A model generated the notes under the pieces. That model was not told the DNA's origin. It did no database searches and saw nothing but the letters and a program-made list of their open reading frames with translations. Position numbers and translations under genes: made by a program. Shown piece by piece: positions 27,369 through 37,603 of a stretch of DNA of 64,000 nucleotides. Each line of letters starts with the position of its first letter. The first letter of the stretch is position 1. The DNA comes from Chthoniobacter flavus Ellin428 (lineage in GTDB: Bacteria; Verrucomicrobiota; Verrucomicrobiia; Chthoniobacterales; Chthoniobacteraceae): contig NZ_ABVL01000009.1 in the NCBI RefSeq assembly GCF_000173075.1, forward strand, positions 156,978-220,977, read 5' to 3'.

Positions 27369-27413
27369 TCGTAATCTTAATCCCGGCCAGAGAGTAAGAT
27401 TAAGATTAAGAAT
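27363..27413. repeat. Palindrome with period-6 arms (CTTAAT/ATTAAG units)
   Basis: CTTAATCGTAATCTTAATC on the left pairs with GATTAAGATTAAG on the right across a short CCGGCC-containing loop. The left arm overlaps the stop codon of the SpmA/B-like gene. It stands between convergent genes. Confidence 0.8.
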
Positions 27414-27455
27414 CCGAACTCGAGCGCTAACCGATATGGAGCGCGTCTCTGCGCG

Positions 27456-27929
27456 TCACCGCCCCCGCTCAAACACCCCCAGCAACTGCATCGCCCGGCC
27501 CGGCTCGTCGCAAAACTCCGACATACTCAGCGACGTCTCCGCGAATTCCGCGAATCCCGGCAAGGCCCGCACCGCGTGATCCCGTAAATTGTGAAAACCC
27601 ATTGGCGAATCCGGAAAACGGCGCTGCGGAATGGCCCCTTCGGAAATCGTCACGATCGCGAAATGCCGCTCATCCGCCTTGATCTTCCGGAACAGCCGCT
27701 CCACCGCCCCTTCCGGTCCTTCCAAAAATTGCATGAACGCTCCATCACGATACAGCAGCAGTCCCGTGATCTGCTGCCGCGCATTGCTCGCCCGACTCTT
27801 CGTTAGCAGTTCTTCCATCCGTGGGGCCGTGAAAAGCACCTGCGCAGTGCTCACGTAAAGCACTGAATGAAGCACTGTGGAGCCTTTTGTCGTAACCATC
27901 GTCCCGATATTCGCTTCATTCCGTGCCAT
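27456..27929 (-). CDS. BLUF-domain blue-light photoreceptor
   Basis: A 157-residue stand-alone FAD-binding blue-light sensor. The ATG at 27929 has a good ribosome site (AAGGAGA about 6 bases upstream) and is preferred over longer in-frame starts. Flavin-site residues match AppA with a constant offset: Y25 in SVLYVSTA, N49 in SRASNARQQ and Q67 in GAFMQFLEG. Such short BLUF proteins transmit light by protein contact. No GGDEF, EAL or cyclase domain is attached, and no obvious partner gene is adjacent. Confidence 0.88.
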   Translation of the reverse strand: MARNEANIGTMVTTKGSTVLHSVLYVSTAQVLFTAPRMEELLTKSRASNARQQITGLLLYRDGAFMQFLEGPEGAVERLFRKIKADERHFAIVTISEGAIPQRRFPDSPMGFHNLRDHAVRALPGFAEFAETSLSMSEFCDEPGRAMQLLGVFERGR

Positions 27930-28349
27930 TGGATGTCTCCTTTTATGCACATCCGCGCATCCTTCGATAGGCGATGCCCTCTTTGGAAAGCAAACCATTC
28001 TCCTATGTCCTCGCACACCGCCTCGGCCCAGCGTGTTCACGTGGAGAAGGTTACGTATCATTTCGTAGTTTTCGTCGATACTGAGGCCGTCCTCCGCTGC
28101 ACCGCCCGCCGCGACGCCATGCGCTACGCCGTCCTCGTCCGCCAGGCCCTCGTCCGCGCCGAAAAACTCCAGGGCAACGGCTCCTCCTCGCGGTGTTCCT
28201 TCCCGCCCCGGCAAAATCACAACTAAAACCCTTGCCTTCCGGCGGCCAAGTCCTATCTTACCCGCCCCTTTTCCCCCGCTTAATTTTGGTGCCGCTATGT
28301 TGGCGTTGCCCGGATGGAAAAGGCCAAAATCGGAACCCGTGGCAAGTAA
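27930..28349. other. 420-base intergenic region, divergent promoters
   Basis: Lies between the divergent BLUF and rpsA genes, so it must hold both promoters. A possible 73-codon frame at 28005-28226 on plus does not look like a convincing protein. The last 130 bases are the rpsA leader; no clear Shine-Dalgarno sequence precedes the rpsA ATG, which is not unusual for rpsA. Nothing else was recognised. Confidence 0.5.
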
Positions 28350-30050
28350 ATGAATAAATCCATGCTAGAAATGAAGGACCTGATCGCGAAAAGTTTTCGC
28401 GAGTTCAAAGAGGGACAGATCGTCAAAGGCCGCATCATCGAAGTGCGCCCCCGCGAAGTTCTCGTCGACATCGGCTACAAATCTGAAGGCGCCGTTTCCC
28501 TCAGTGAATTTGATGACGCCGATGATATCCAGATCGGCGACGAAGTCGAAGTACTGATCCTCCGCCTCGAAAACGAAGAAGGCTCGGTCATCCTCTCCAA
28601 GGAAAAGGCCGCCTACCGTCAGAACTGGGAAAAGATCGTCAAGGTCTTCCAAGGCGACGGGCTCATCAAGGGCAAGGTCAAAGCCGTCGTCAAAGGTGGC
28701 CTCACCGTCAACATCGGCGTCGAAGCGTTCCTCCCCGGTTCGCAGATCGACATCGTCCCGCCCAAGGATCTCCAGCAGTTCGTCGGCAACACCTACGACT
28801 TCAAGATCGTCAAGATCAACGACGACCGTAAAAACGTCGTCCTCTCCCGCCGCGAGCTCATCGAAGCCGAGCGTGCCGAGAAGCGCCAGCGCTTCATGGA
28901 CACGATCAAGGTCGGCTCCACCGTCAAGGGCGTCGTCAAGAACCTCACCGACTTCGGTGCGTTCATCGACCTCGACGGCATGGACGGCCTGCTCCACATC
29001 ACCGACATGACCTGGGGCCGCCTCGGTCACCCGAGCGAACTCGTCAAGGTCGGCCAGGAGCTCGACGTCATCGTCCTCGACATCAACAAGGAGAAGGAGC
29101 GCGTCTCCCTCGGCCTCAAGCAGACCCAGAAGAACCCGTGGGAAGAAACGGAAAACCGTTTCCCCGTCGGCTCCAAGGTCAAGGGCAAGATCACCAACCT
29201 CGTGCCGTACGGCGCGTTCGTCGAGATCGAGGAAGGCGTCGAAGGCCTCATCCACGTCTCCGAACTCTCCTGGACCAAGCGCATCACCCGCCCGTCCGAC
29301 GTCCTTACCGTCGGCCAGGAAGTGGAAGCCGTCGTCCTCGGCGTCAACAAGGAAGAGCAGAAGATCTCCCTCGGCGTTCGCCAGCTCGAGCCCAATCCTT
29401 GGGACGAGATCGAACACCGCTACCAGATCGGCCGCCAGGTCAAGGGCACCGTCCGCAACCTCACCGCTTACGGCGCTTTCGTCGAGCTTGAGGAAGGCAT
29501 CGACGGCATGATCCACGTCTCCGACATGTCCTGGACCAAGAAGGTCAACCACCCCTCCGAAGTCCTCAAGAAGGGCGACGAGATCGAGGCCGTGGTCATC
29601 GACATCGACAAGCAGAACCAGCGCATCAGCCTCGGCATCAAGCAGCTCGAGGGCGATCCGTGGAAGGAAATCGAGAACAAGTACAAGATCGGCGACCTCG
29701 TCAAAGGCAAGGTCTCGAAGATCACCACCTTCGGCGCGTTCATCTCGCTCGAAGGCGACATCGATGGCCTCATCCACATCTCGCAGATCAGCGAAGACCG
29801 CGTCGACAAGATCAAGGACCATCTCAAGGTGGGCCAGGAAGTCGAAGCGCGCGTCATCAAGGTCGACAAGACCGAGCGCCGCATCGGTCTGTCCCTGAAG
29901 GCCGCGAACTACAGCGAAGAAGACATCAAGCGCGAAGCCGCCGCGTTCGACGCCCTCAAACCGGGCGAAGACATGGTCGGCCTCGAGCAGGCCTTTGCCG
30001 CTGCCGCCGAGGAATACCGCCCCGGCGACTCTTCGACCAAGAAGAAGTAG
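28350..30050 (+). CDS. rpsA: 30S ribosomal protein S1
   Basis: A 566-residue protein with six S1 (OB-fold) RNA-binding repeats starting near residues 22, 105, 188, 273, 360 and 447. Examples are KGVVKNLTDFGAFIDL, KGTVRNLTAYGAFVEL and KGKVSKITTFGAFISL. S1 brings mRNA to the 30S subunit and is important where Shine-Dalgarno sites are weak, as seen for many genes in this window. Codon use is strongly biased to C/G-ending codons, as expected for high expression. A strong intrinsic terminator follows. Confidence 0.95.
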   Translation: MNKSMLEMKDLIAKSFREFKEGQIVKGRIIEVRPREVLVDIGYKSEGAVSLSEFDDADDIQIGDEVEVLILRLENEEGSVILSKEKAAYRQNWEKIVKVFQGDGLIKGKVKAVVKGGLTVNIGVEAFLPGSQIDIVPPKDLQQFVGNTYDFKIVKINDDRKNVVLSRRELIEAERAEKRQRFMDTIKVGSTVKGVVKNLTDFGAFIDLDGMDGLLHITDMTWGRLGHPSELVKVGQELDVIVLDINKEKERVSLGLKQTQKNPWEETENRFPVGSKVKGKITNLVPYGAFVEIEEGVEGLIHVSELSWTKRITRPSDVLTVGQEVEAVVLGVNKEEQKISLGVRQLEPNPWDEIEHRYQIGRQVKGTVRNLTAYGAFVELEEGIDGMIHVSDMSWTKKVNHPSEVLKKGDEIEAVVIDIDKQNQRISLGIKQLEGDPWKEIENKYKIGDLVKGKVSKITTFGAFISLEGDIDGLIHISQISEDRVDKIKDHLKVGQEVEARVIKVDKTERRIGLSLKAANYSEEDIKREAAAFDALKPGEDMVGLEQAFAAAAEEYRPGDSSTKKK

Positions 30051-30111
30051 TCTCGCTTCCGATGTAGCCGCCTCGCTCCGTCGAGGCGTCCACTCCAAGC
30101 AACCAATCAAC

Positions 30112-30147
30112 AAAGCGCTGCCAGGCAACCGGCAGCGCTTTTGTTTT
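30112..30147 (+). terminator. Intrinsic terminator of rpsA
   Basis: A perfect 11-base stem AAAGCGCTGCC / GGCAGCGCTTT with an 8-base loop is followed by TGTTTT, 61 bases after the rpsA stop. The remaining bases to 30428 (end of the next, convergent gene) hold no gene I could recognise. Confidence 0.9.
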
Positions 30148-30428
30148 GCCGGCATCCTATCCGCACACCACCGAGTCCGACTTGAAATTCCGTTCCCCCC
30201 CCTTCGCTCTGCGCACACGCGCAGCCGTTCATTTTGCCGGAGCCCCGCCAGGCATCCACTCCAACGAAATACTAAACCGGGAGACAGAATTTCCGGAGCG
30301 TGGAGCACGTTCCCAAAGCGGTTCGCTAATTGTTGGCGACCGCCGTCGCCACCCTGCGGGCAGACTGCGTCTGACCTCCCGCTCCGCTCGAGTTTTGGAA
30401 CGAGCAGAAAAACAGTGCTGCTCTGCTA

Positions 30429-31148
30429 TCAGACAGTCGCGGTGCGGCGGCGCCGGCGCATGGCGAGGCCGCCGAGAGCGAGGAAAAGGAAAGCGGTGGC
30501 GGCAGGCTCGGGAGCGACGACTGCGGTGCTGGCGTTGGCGAAGGCGTTGGTAACGGGGCCTGACAGACCGAATTGATTGGAGTTCGTGACGCCATTCAGC
30601 CACGGGTCGAGCAGAGTGTCGGGAAGCACCACCGCGACGCTGAAGTTCTGGCCGGCAGAAATCGTCGTCGCCGGGATGGGGGCGTAACGGAATGGACTGA
30701 ATTGGCCCAGCGGGGAAGACGGCGTGACGGTGGCGCTGGCGAGAAGCTGTTGCGTGGAGGACAAGAGCTCAACCAGGTAACTGTCGTGGAGACCGTCGCC
30801 GGCGGTGAAGTAATGGTAGTCGACGTTGGGGTCGTCGTTGGCATCGATAAACCCCAGAGAATTGAAGGTGACATCCTGGGTGGCGTGCAGGGTGAAGCTG
30901 AGCGTCTGCCCCCCCTGAAAGGACTCCGTGGTATAACTCTGGGTGGTCACGAGGTAAGCATCGGTGACCGTTTGGGCGCGGGCCGGGCCCGCCCCGCAGA
31001 CAACCGCCACGAAGGCCGCCGCCGCGCATGCCAGGAAATGGCTTTGGCATCCGGGGTAACGGGAACGACAGAACCCGGAACGGACATCGGGAAGAGAGCT
31101 TTCCGTGGAAAATTTCGCACGCCGAGAGAAGGTGCCGGACAGATCCAT
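30429..31148 (-). CDS. PEP-CTERM sorted surface protein
   Basis: A 239-residue secreted protein from the ATG at 31148. A hydrophobic export segment (FLACAAAAFVAVVCGAGPARA) begins about 38 residues in. The body is beta-rich with VTFNSLGFIDANDDPNVDYHY. The C-terminus is a classical PEP-CTERM signal: APEP, a hydrophobic helix (AATAFLFLALGGLAM) and RRRRR. Such proteins are cut and anchored by exosortase, usually with exopolysaccharide export; no exosortase gene is in the window. Function beyond surface display is unknown. Confidence 0.8.
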   Translation of the reverse strand: MDLSGTFSRRAKFSTESSLPDVRSGFCRSRYPGCQSHFLACAAAAFVAVVCGAGPARAQTVTDAYLVTTQSYTTESFQGGQTLSFTLHATQDVTFNSLGFIDANDDPNVDYHYFTAGDGLHDSYLVELLSSTQQLLASATVTPSSPLGQFSPFRYAPIPATTISAGQNFSVAVVLPDTLLDPWLNGVTNSNQFGLSGPVTNAFANASTAVVAPEPAATAFLFLALGGLAMRRRRRTATV

Positions 31149-31345
31149 CGCGCAACAATGCGGATTTGCTCCATTTTGACACGTTAATAATTGTAAAAAC
31201 ATTGGCGACGATTTGGAGTTAGGCTTCGAGCACTTATTCCCAAAGTTGGCGGAGCACTTCGGGAACGAGGATGAAATTTGCGTGAGTTGAAATCGGACCT
31301 CCACAAGACTCGCCGCCGCGTTCCACACTTCACGACTCGCACCCC

Positions 31346-32638
31346 ATGAACCGCCTTTTCAAATCCCTCCTCGTCCTCTCCGCCAGCCTCGCGACGACGC
31401 TCTCCTCCATCGCCGCGGACGCGCCGATCATGGCCACGCCAGATCATCCCAACGGTGTCTACCGCGAAGGCGAGCCGATCCACTGGCAGGTAAAGACCAA
31501 TGCGCCCGCGGGCACGGGTGCGGATGCTGCGGCTCCCCTTTCCTATGTCGTGAAGAAAGGCGGTCTTACTCCGATTGCGAAAGGGACTATTCCGCTCGAC
31601 CACGGGATGGGAACACTCACCGCCACGTTGCCCGAAGCTGGCACCATGCTGGTGGAAATCAAAGGCGGCGCGATCAAAGGATTCGCCGGCGCGGTGGTCG
31701 CGCCCGAAAAGCTGAAGGCCGGCGTCGCCTGCCCGGATGACTTCGATGCGTTTTGGAATGGCAAGCTGGCGGAGCTGGACAAGATCCCGGCGAATCCCGC
31801 GCTGACCCCGGCGGCAAGTGACAAGGAAGGCGTGCAGTACGAGAAGGTCACCCTCGATAACATCAACGGCACCCACGTGCAGGGGCAGATCGCCCGACCG
31901 ACTGCCGGCGGGAGATTTCCGGCCATCCTGCAACTGCAATACGCCGGGGTCTATCCGCTGCAAAAAAGCTGGGTCACGGAAAAGGCGGCCAAAGGCTGGC
32001 TGGCGCTGAACATTCTCGCGCACGATTTGCCGATCGATGAACCCGCGGATTTTTACCAAAAGCAGAACGCCGGTCCGCTGAAAAACTACACCATGATCGG
32101 CAACGAAAGTCGGGAGACCAGTTACTTCCTGCACATGCTATTGGGCGATCACCGCGCCGCGGAGTATCTGGCCTCGCGACCGGATTGGGATGGCAAGACA
32201 CTGGTGGTCATCGGAACCAGCCAGGGCGGCATTCAATCGTTCTTCACCGCCGCCTATTTCCCGAAAGTCAGCGCGGTGATGGTGGAAGTGCCGGCGGGTT
32301 GCGATCCCGGCGCCAATGCCGCCGGGCGGGCCTTTGGCTGGCCGTACTGGGGCGCCACGAAGTCGCCGAAAGTGATGGAGACGAGCCGCTACTATGACGC
32401 CTGCCATTTCGCCGCGCGGACGAAATGCGCGCTCCTCGTCGGCGTCGGTCTCATCGACACGACCTCACCCGCCGGCGCGGTCTACGCGGCCTTCAATTCG
32501 GCCCAGGGTCCCAAGGAAATCGTCCCAATGCCCCTCGCCGATCACAAGACGCATCACCAGGAATTCGCCGCACGCCGGGAGCAATGGCTGAAGGCGCTGC
32601 TGCATGGCCAACCCGCGCCGATCGCAGAGGCGAAATAG
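31346..32638 (+). CDS. Exported acetylxylan esterase (CE7-like)
   Basis: A 430-residue alpha/beta hydrolase with a signal peptide (SLLVLSASLATTLSSIAA). An N-terminal beta domain of about 110 residues precedes the catalytic domain (CPDDFDAFWNGKLAELD). The nucleophile Ser is in VIGTSQGGIQS, the acid Asp in GLIDTTSPAGAVY and the His in DHKTHHQE, as in cephalosporin-C deacetylase/AXE1 enzymes. It would remove acetyl groups from xylan-type polysaccharides and fits with the sulfatases and CE15-like enzyme in the window. Confidence 0.87.
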   Translation: MNRLFKSLLVLSASLATTLSSIAADAPIMATPDHPNGVYREGEPIHWQVKTNAPAGTGADAAAPLSYVVKKGGLTPIAKGTIPLDHGMGTLTATLPEAGTMLVEIKGGAIKGFAGAVVAPEKLKAGVACPDDFDAFWNGKLAELDKIPANPALTPAASDKEGVQYEKVTLDNINGTHVQGQIARPTAGGRFPAILQLQYAGVYPLQKSWVTEKAAKGWLALNILAHDLPIDEPADFYQKQNAGPLKNYTMIGNESRETSYFLHMLLGDHRAAEYLASRPDWDGKTLVVIGTSQGGIQSFFTAAYFPKVSAVMVEVPAGCDPGANAAGRAFGWPYWGATKSPKVMETSRYYDACHFAARTKCALLVGVGLIDTTSPAGAVYAAFNSAQGPKEIVPMPLADHKTHHQEFAARREQWLKALLHGQPAPIAEAK

Positions 32639-32799
32639 GACCTGATTTCAAGATTAGCGTGAGCGGCAATCAGGCATTGTTTGCCGCTCTGAAAATCGGG
32701 TCCCACCAATCGATCGGGCGCGGCCATTGAAGGAATCAATACTCGCGTAAAGTTTATCGATTAACGCCCGTTCGCCCTTCGTCGTCATAGTTGGGCGAC

Positions 32800-34099
32800 A
32801 TGAAGCCGATCGATCCAGGAACCGCACCAGCCGAAAAGCTTTCGCCGCTTGCAGGGTTGTCGTCGACCTCACTCGACACGGTTCGCTACGGCATCGGTCG
32901 CATCAAGCAATCCTGGTATGCCTGTCTCCACTGGCTGTGCGTGCGAATCTATTTCGATCGAGTCACCGCGCACCATCCGGAGCATCTGCCAGAAAGCGGT
33001 CCCACCCTCTACGTCGGATTGCACCGCAATGGCGCAGTGGACGGGTTCGTTTATCAACAGGTCCTACCGCGCGCGATTTTTTTGATCTCGACGCAGCTGC
33101 GCCGAAGCTTCCTGGCGCGGCTGTTCTTTCACGGCATCGCCATCGCGCGGAAAAGCGATGACGAGGATCGCAGCCATAATGACGAGGCCCTGCACGAATG
33201 CCTGCACCTCCTCAACGGCGGCGGTGAGTTATTCGTCTTTCCCGAAGGCACCAGTTCGCTGGGCCCGCATCATTTGTCTTTCAAAAGCGGCGCAGCGCGC
33301 CTGGCACTGGGTGCCCTGGAGCGTGGCATCCCGCTCCGCATCATTCCAATCGGGATCCATTACGAACGCGCCTGGGCCTTTCGGAGCGAGGTCGAGGTCG
33401 TCATTGGTGAACCGATCGCCACGGGGTTTTCGGCCGACTGTTCCAACCTGGGACGGCTCAAGGAAATGAAGCGGCGCATCGCCTCCGCTTTGGAATCCGT
33501 CGGGGCGAATTTTCCCTCGACCGAGACGCAGGAAAACGCCGAGCGCATTGCCTGCGTAGCGACCCTTTGGACCCCCTGCAATTATTTTTCCGCCCTCAAG
33601 TCGCTGGAAGCCGGCGCGTCGGGGTCCGTGCTTTCCCATTGGCAGGAATTGGCGCCGCAATTCGCCGTGCCGCGGATGTTGCTGTATCAAGGCTTTCCCG
33701 CTGTACCCGCTCGGGCCGTGGCCCCTCTACCTGATCGGGTTACTCGCCCTCGGCTCCATCGTCCTGGCAGGCGCGCTGGTCAATGCGCCGCCCCTGTTTC
33801 TCGGCTGGCTCGCGGCACGCAAGTTTGCCGACGGCCAGAACGTCATTGCGCTCTGGCGAATTCTCATCGGGTTGCCGGTGTTCATGATTTGGTTCGGCGT
33901 CGTCAACGTCCTGCTCGCGTTCTTTGCCGGCTGGAAGGGCGTGCTGGGTTACATCCTTCTTACTGGTGGAGCGCTGAAGTCTTTTTCCCGCGCCACGAGA
34001 ATCGGTGTCGCCGTCTGGAACGGATTGACCCACTGGGAACTCGCGCCACAAGTGCATGAGTTCCGCAAATCGGTCCATCACACGTTTGCGCACCCGTGA
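32800..34099 (+). pseudogene. PlsC-like acyltransferase, one +1 frameshift
   Basis: The N-terminal part from ATG 32800 shows the glycerophosphate acyltransferase motifs LHRNGAVDGF (His/Asp pair) and VFPEGTSSLG, as in 1-acylglycerol-3-phosphate acyltransferases. The frame is lost near 33690 at GGCTTTCCCG. In the next frame the protein continues as YPLGPWPLYLIGLLALGSIV, two more hydrophobic helices and QVHEFRKSVHHTFAHP to the TGA at 34099. Removing one T restores the frame. That TGA overlaps the GTG start of the PAP2 gene (GTGA), so an intact coupled gene is likely in nature. It is probably a membrane phospholipid acyltransferase. Confidence 0.8.
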
Positions 34100-35016
34100 A
34101 CCGCCTTCGCACACTACGGCTCCTGCCGCACGAATGGTTCTTCGGTGCATTCCTGCTCATAACCTCACTGCGCTTGATCGCCGCGGTCGGCCCGCTGGAC
34201 CCCGCTGCCTTGCTCTATCCTGGCTTACTGCTGCTCAATGCCGCTCTCATCGTCTGGAGCGAAGTGCGTCAGACCCAGGCGCGTTGGTTCGCACGCTTAT
34301 GGGCTTACCCCGTGATGATCAACGTGGTTTTTATGACGATGGGTTCCACCGCGCTGAAACTCGTCTCGCATCCGCAAGACACCATCTTGCAGCAACTCGA
34401 CGGCATGCTTGTCGGAGTAACACCAAGCTTGCGCGCGGAGTCTCTGATCACTCCCTGGCTCACCGAGACTTTCAGCTTCTGCTACCTCCTGTTTTTCCCG
34501 TACCTGTTCTTCAGTTGGGTATTTTACACGTGGAAGGGATTGCCAGCTTTTCGCCGGCTGTGCACCGGTTTGTTCACGATCTATGCGGTCGGATTTCTCG
34601 GCTACTCCACGGTGCCTGCCGCCGGGCCGCACCTCGCCATGACGAATCAATTCAGCGTCCCACTGACGGGTTGGGTGTTCACCCGGATCAACGATTACAT
34701 CGTCGCTCATGGGAGTAATGGCGTGGACGCTTTTCCCAGTCTGCACTGCGCCGTCTCATCCTACCTGCTCTTCTTCGATCGCCGACACGCGCCCTGGCGC
34801 TTTCGACTTTACGCCGTACCCTGTGCCGGCCTGTGGCTGGCGACCATCTATCTGCGCTACCATTACTTCGTGGATATCGTAGCAGGCTTCGCCCTGGCCA
34901 GCTTCGCGCTGTGGCTGAGCAGGCGTTGGGAAAAGTCTCTCGGGGAAACTTCGCCGGAATCCGCGACCACTCAACCTCGTCCTTCACACCATGCCTCACA
35001 CCTTGCGCTTCGATGA
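34096..35016 (+). CDS. PAP2-superfamily membrane phosphatase/phosphotransferase
   Basis: About 306 residues with six hydrophobic helices. The C-terminal PAP2 motifs are FPSLHCAVSSYLLF (first His) and RYHYFVDIVAG (second His and Asp), as in PAP2_3/inositolphosphotransferase-type enzymes. It starts at GTG 34096 overlapping the acyltransferase stop and overlaps the next gene by 26 bases. It could dephosphorylate phosphatidate or polyprenyl phosphate, or transfer a phospho-alcohol. Neighbouring acyltransferase and dikinase genes suggest a lipid head-group pathway. Confidence 0.82.
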   Translation: MNRLRTLRLLPHEWFFGAFLLITSLRLIAAVGPLDPAALLYPGLLLLNAALIVWSEVRQTQARWFARLWAYPVMINVVFMTMGSTALKLVSHPQDTILQQLDGMLVGVTPSLRAESLITPWLTETFSFCYLLFFPYLFFSWVFYTWKGLPAFRRLCTGLFTIYAVGFLGYSTVPAAGPHLAMTNQFSVPLTGWVFTRINDYIVAHGSNGVDAFPSLHCAVSSYLLFFDRRHAPWRFRLYAVPCAGLWLATIYLRYHYFVDIVAGFALASFALWLSRRWEKSLGETSPESATTQPRPSHHASHLALR

Positions 35017-37519
35017 TCCCCTTGCCGTCCGCCTCGAATCGAGCGGCGGCAAAGGCGCCAATCTTTCAGTCCTCACCCAACGCGGTTTTCCTGTGCCGCG
35101 CGGCTTCATCGTGACCGCCCCCGTCTACGAGGAGTTCATCCGGGACGCGGACGAATTCCTCCGTCGCGTCGCGACATTACCATGCGACGATGCCGCCGCG
35201 CTTCGAAAGGCGAGTCTGGCGCTTCGGGAAGAAATCTTTCGGCGGCCCTTGCCCCTATCGGCGACGAAGGAGATCGAGAGACAGCTCGCAGAGTTCCCGT
35301 GTGGGACGGCGTTTTCCGTTCGGTCTTCCTCGACGATGGAAGACCTCGCGGGCGCGGCGTTCGCCGGCCAGCATGAAACTTTCTTGAACGTGGTGGGGCT
35401 TGCGGACGTCCTCCAAAGCATCCGAGGCTGCTATGGGTCACTTTGGGCGGATCGGGCGATTGCGTATCGGCGCCAGCAAGGTTTCGACCACTCGCTGGCT
35501 TCGATGGCGGTCGTCGTCCAGCAAATGGTCCCGGGCGAGACCGCCGGCGTTGGCTTCAGCATTAACCCAATCAACGGCCAACTCGGCGAGATGGTGATCA
35601 ACGCCAACTTTGGCTTGGGAGAATCCGTGGTCAGCGGCGAGGGCGAGGTGGACCAGTGGATCCTCGAGAAATCCACCCGTGCCGTGCGTTCGGCAAATAT
35701 CGGAACCAAGTCCCGCTGCGTGGTCAGCGCCGCATCAGGCACGCGCGAAGTTCACCGGTCCGCCGCGGATGCGGAAAAGCCCAGTCTAGACGAGAGGCAG
35801 TTGGCGGCCTTGGCCGACTTACTCATCCGAGTCGAGGCGAGTTATGCCTTTCCACAAGATATCGAATGGGCCTTCGCGGACGGTTACCTCTGGCTGCTCC
35901 AGTCGCGCCCTATCACCACCATCCCGCCGCGCTGGACCCGTGATGAATCCGCCGAGCGGTTTCCGAATGTGATTACCCCACTCACCTGGGATTTCGTGGA
36001 GTCCGGCTTTCATCGTTCTCTGAACCACTCGTTTCGCCTGCTCGGCTTTCCGACTTATACGGGCAAGTGGTTTGCGATGTTCGACCACTATATCTATGGC
36101 AACCAGAACGGTGTGGAGCTTTACGCCCGCCGGGCGCCGTTTGCGGTCCATTCGCAGGACGATTTACGCGCGGCCATCCCGCAATTGCGCCAGCAATTCG
36201 GCTGGGTGCAGGACTTGCCGGTCGCATGGATGCGCGACCTTGATCATTATCTCGTCACGTTGGGCCGATTTAAAGCCGAAGCGCTGGAAGACAAGACGCC
36301 CCTGGAAATCTGGCGCCACGTCCTCGCCGTGAATGAACATGGCGCGCAGTATTTCCTGCCGAATATCGCCATCTCCATTGCCCAGGGGATGATCTACCGG
36401 ACTTTGCACGCGCTCCTGGAGCTCGTCATCGGTTCGCCGGACGCGGGCTTGCTGTTTGATCATCTGACCGCGTGGTGCGAGACCAAGACAGGACAGATCA
36501 ATAAGGAATTATTCGAGCTCGCCATTCTCGTGCGGCAAAATGAAGAGTTGGCTGAATTGCTTCGCGGTTCCGATTCACGCGAATTGATCACCAACAATTC
36601 GCTGGCCGCATTCCCCAGCTTCGATGCCCAGTTTCAGCGCTTCCTCCGCGACCACGGGCATCGCGAAGCAGATTTCGACGCCTATGCTGCCACCTGGGAC
36701 GAGGCGCCCTGGATTGTGCTCGATAACATCGGCCTCATTCTGCAAACAGCGATGGACTGCCCGCCCCGGGAGAAGGAGCGCGAGTTGAAAATGCGCGCGC
36801 AACAAGCGGAGGTCACGTTGTTCGCCAAGGTGCCCGCAGATCTGCGTTTCTTCTTTCACGAGTTGGTGCGACTGGCACGCACCTATACCAGCCTCGACGA
36901 TTTAGAGCATTATCAGACGACCCGGCTCACTCCGGTCCTGCGCCGTGGTCTACGCGCCTTGGGTGAACGCCTGGTGCAACAGGACGTGCTGATGGAATCG
37001 ATGGATATTTTTTTCGGCCACCAGCAGCAAATCGAGCGCGTCCTCACGGCGGATTCCGCGGACGCACGAAAGCAATTCTCGGCTGAGATAAGTCGGCAAA
37101 AGGCCGCCTATCTTGCGGCCAAGACCCGCACCCCGGCATGGATTTTCGGCCAAACCGAATCGGCTACCAGCACGGTAGCTGACGAGCCGGAGCAGGTGCT
37201 AACCGGATTGCCGGGCAGCCCTGGCCTGGCGGAAGGGCCGGTGTTCCTCGTCGTGACACCGGACGATTTCGCGAAATTCCCCCGGGGAGCAGTCCTGGTC
37301 GCGCGCACGACGAGCCCGACTTGGACGCCACTCTTCTACAGTGCCGCCGCGGTCGTAACAGAAAGCGGTGGGCCGCTTTCGCACGGAGCGGTTACCGCGC
37401 GCGAAATGCGAATTCCGGCGGTGATGTCGGTGAGGAGGTCGCTCACGCGCCTGAAGAACGGCCAGCGGGTACGTGTGGACGGCGGCGGCGGTCGGGTCGA
37501 GTTGCTCGGTGCTGAATGA
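34991..37519 (+). CDS. PEP-synthase-like dikinase, rifampin-phosphotransferase architecture
   Basis: An 842-residue protein. The N-terminal ATP-grasp region has GGKGANLSVLTQRGFPVP, FSVRSSSTMEDLAG and WLLQSRPITTIPP (about 20-310). A central helical domain of about 400 residues resembles no family I can name. The C-terminal swivelling His domain has H798 in TESGGPLSHGAVTARE, preceded by TTSPTWTPLF. The PEP-binding TIM barrel of true PEP synthase is absent. The order ATP-domain, variable domain, His-domain matches rifampin phosphotransferases, which use ATP to phosphorylate a substrate via the His. The central domain would set the substrate; context points to a lipid-related molecule rather than an antibiotic (inference). 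Confidence 0.78.
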   Translation: MPHTLRFDDPLAVRLESSGGKGANLSVLTQRGFPVPRGFIVTAPVYEEFIRDADEFLRRVATLPCDDAAALRKASLALREEIFRRPLPLSATKEIERQLAEFPCGTAFSVRSSSTMEDLAGAAFAGQHETFLNVVGLADVLQSIRGCYGSLWADRAIAYRRQQGFDHSLASMAVVVQQMVPGETAGVGFSINPINGQLGEMVINANFGLGESVVSGEGEVDQWILEKSTRAVRSANIGTKSRCVVSAASGTREVHRSAADAEKPSLDERQLAALADLLIRVEASYAFPQDIEWAFADGYLWLLQSRPITTIPPRWTRDESAERFPNVITPLTWDFVESGFHRSLNHSFRLLGFPTYTGKWFAMFDHYIYGNQNGVELYARRAPFAVHSQDDLRAAIPQLRQQFGWVQDLPVAWMRDLDHYLVTLGRFKAEALEDKTPLEIWRHVLAVNEHGAQYFLPNIAISIAQGMIYRTLHALLELVIGSPDAGLLFDHLTAWCETKTGQINKELFELAILVRQNEELAELLRGSDSRELITNNSLAAFPSFDAQFQRFLRDHGHREADFDAYAATWDEAPWIVLDNIGLILQTAMDCPPREKERELKMRAQQAEVTLFAKVPADLRFFFHELVRLARTYTSLDDLEHYQTTRLTPVLRRGLRALGERLVQQDVLMESMDIFFGHQQQIERVLTADSADARKQFSAEISRQKAAYLAAKTRTPAWIFGQTESATSTVADEPEQVLTGLPGSPGLAEGPVFLVVTPDDFAKFPRGAVLVARTTSPTWTPLFYSAAAVVTESGGPLSHGAVTAREMRIPAVMSVRRSLTRLKNGQRVRVDGGGGRVELLGAE

Positions 37520-37603
37520 AAAGGACGACACGGATGCTGGCCGCGAATGGTTGCGCACTCGCCAAGCTCAGAGAGGGCAGGCATCCTCTCGGCGGCATTA
37601 CTT

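Noticed and set aside
28005-28226. 73-codon plus-strand frame between BLUF and rpsA genes
   Set aside because: No ribosome site, no recognisable motif and poor protein character.
28365-30308. 647-codon open frame on minus strand opposite rpsA
   Set aside because: It mirrors the biased codon use of the S1 gene; the translated product is an acidic low-complexity sequence with no family character.
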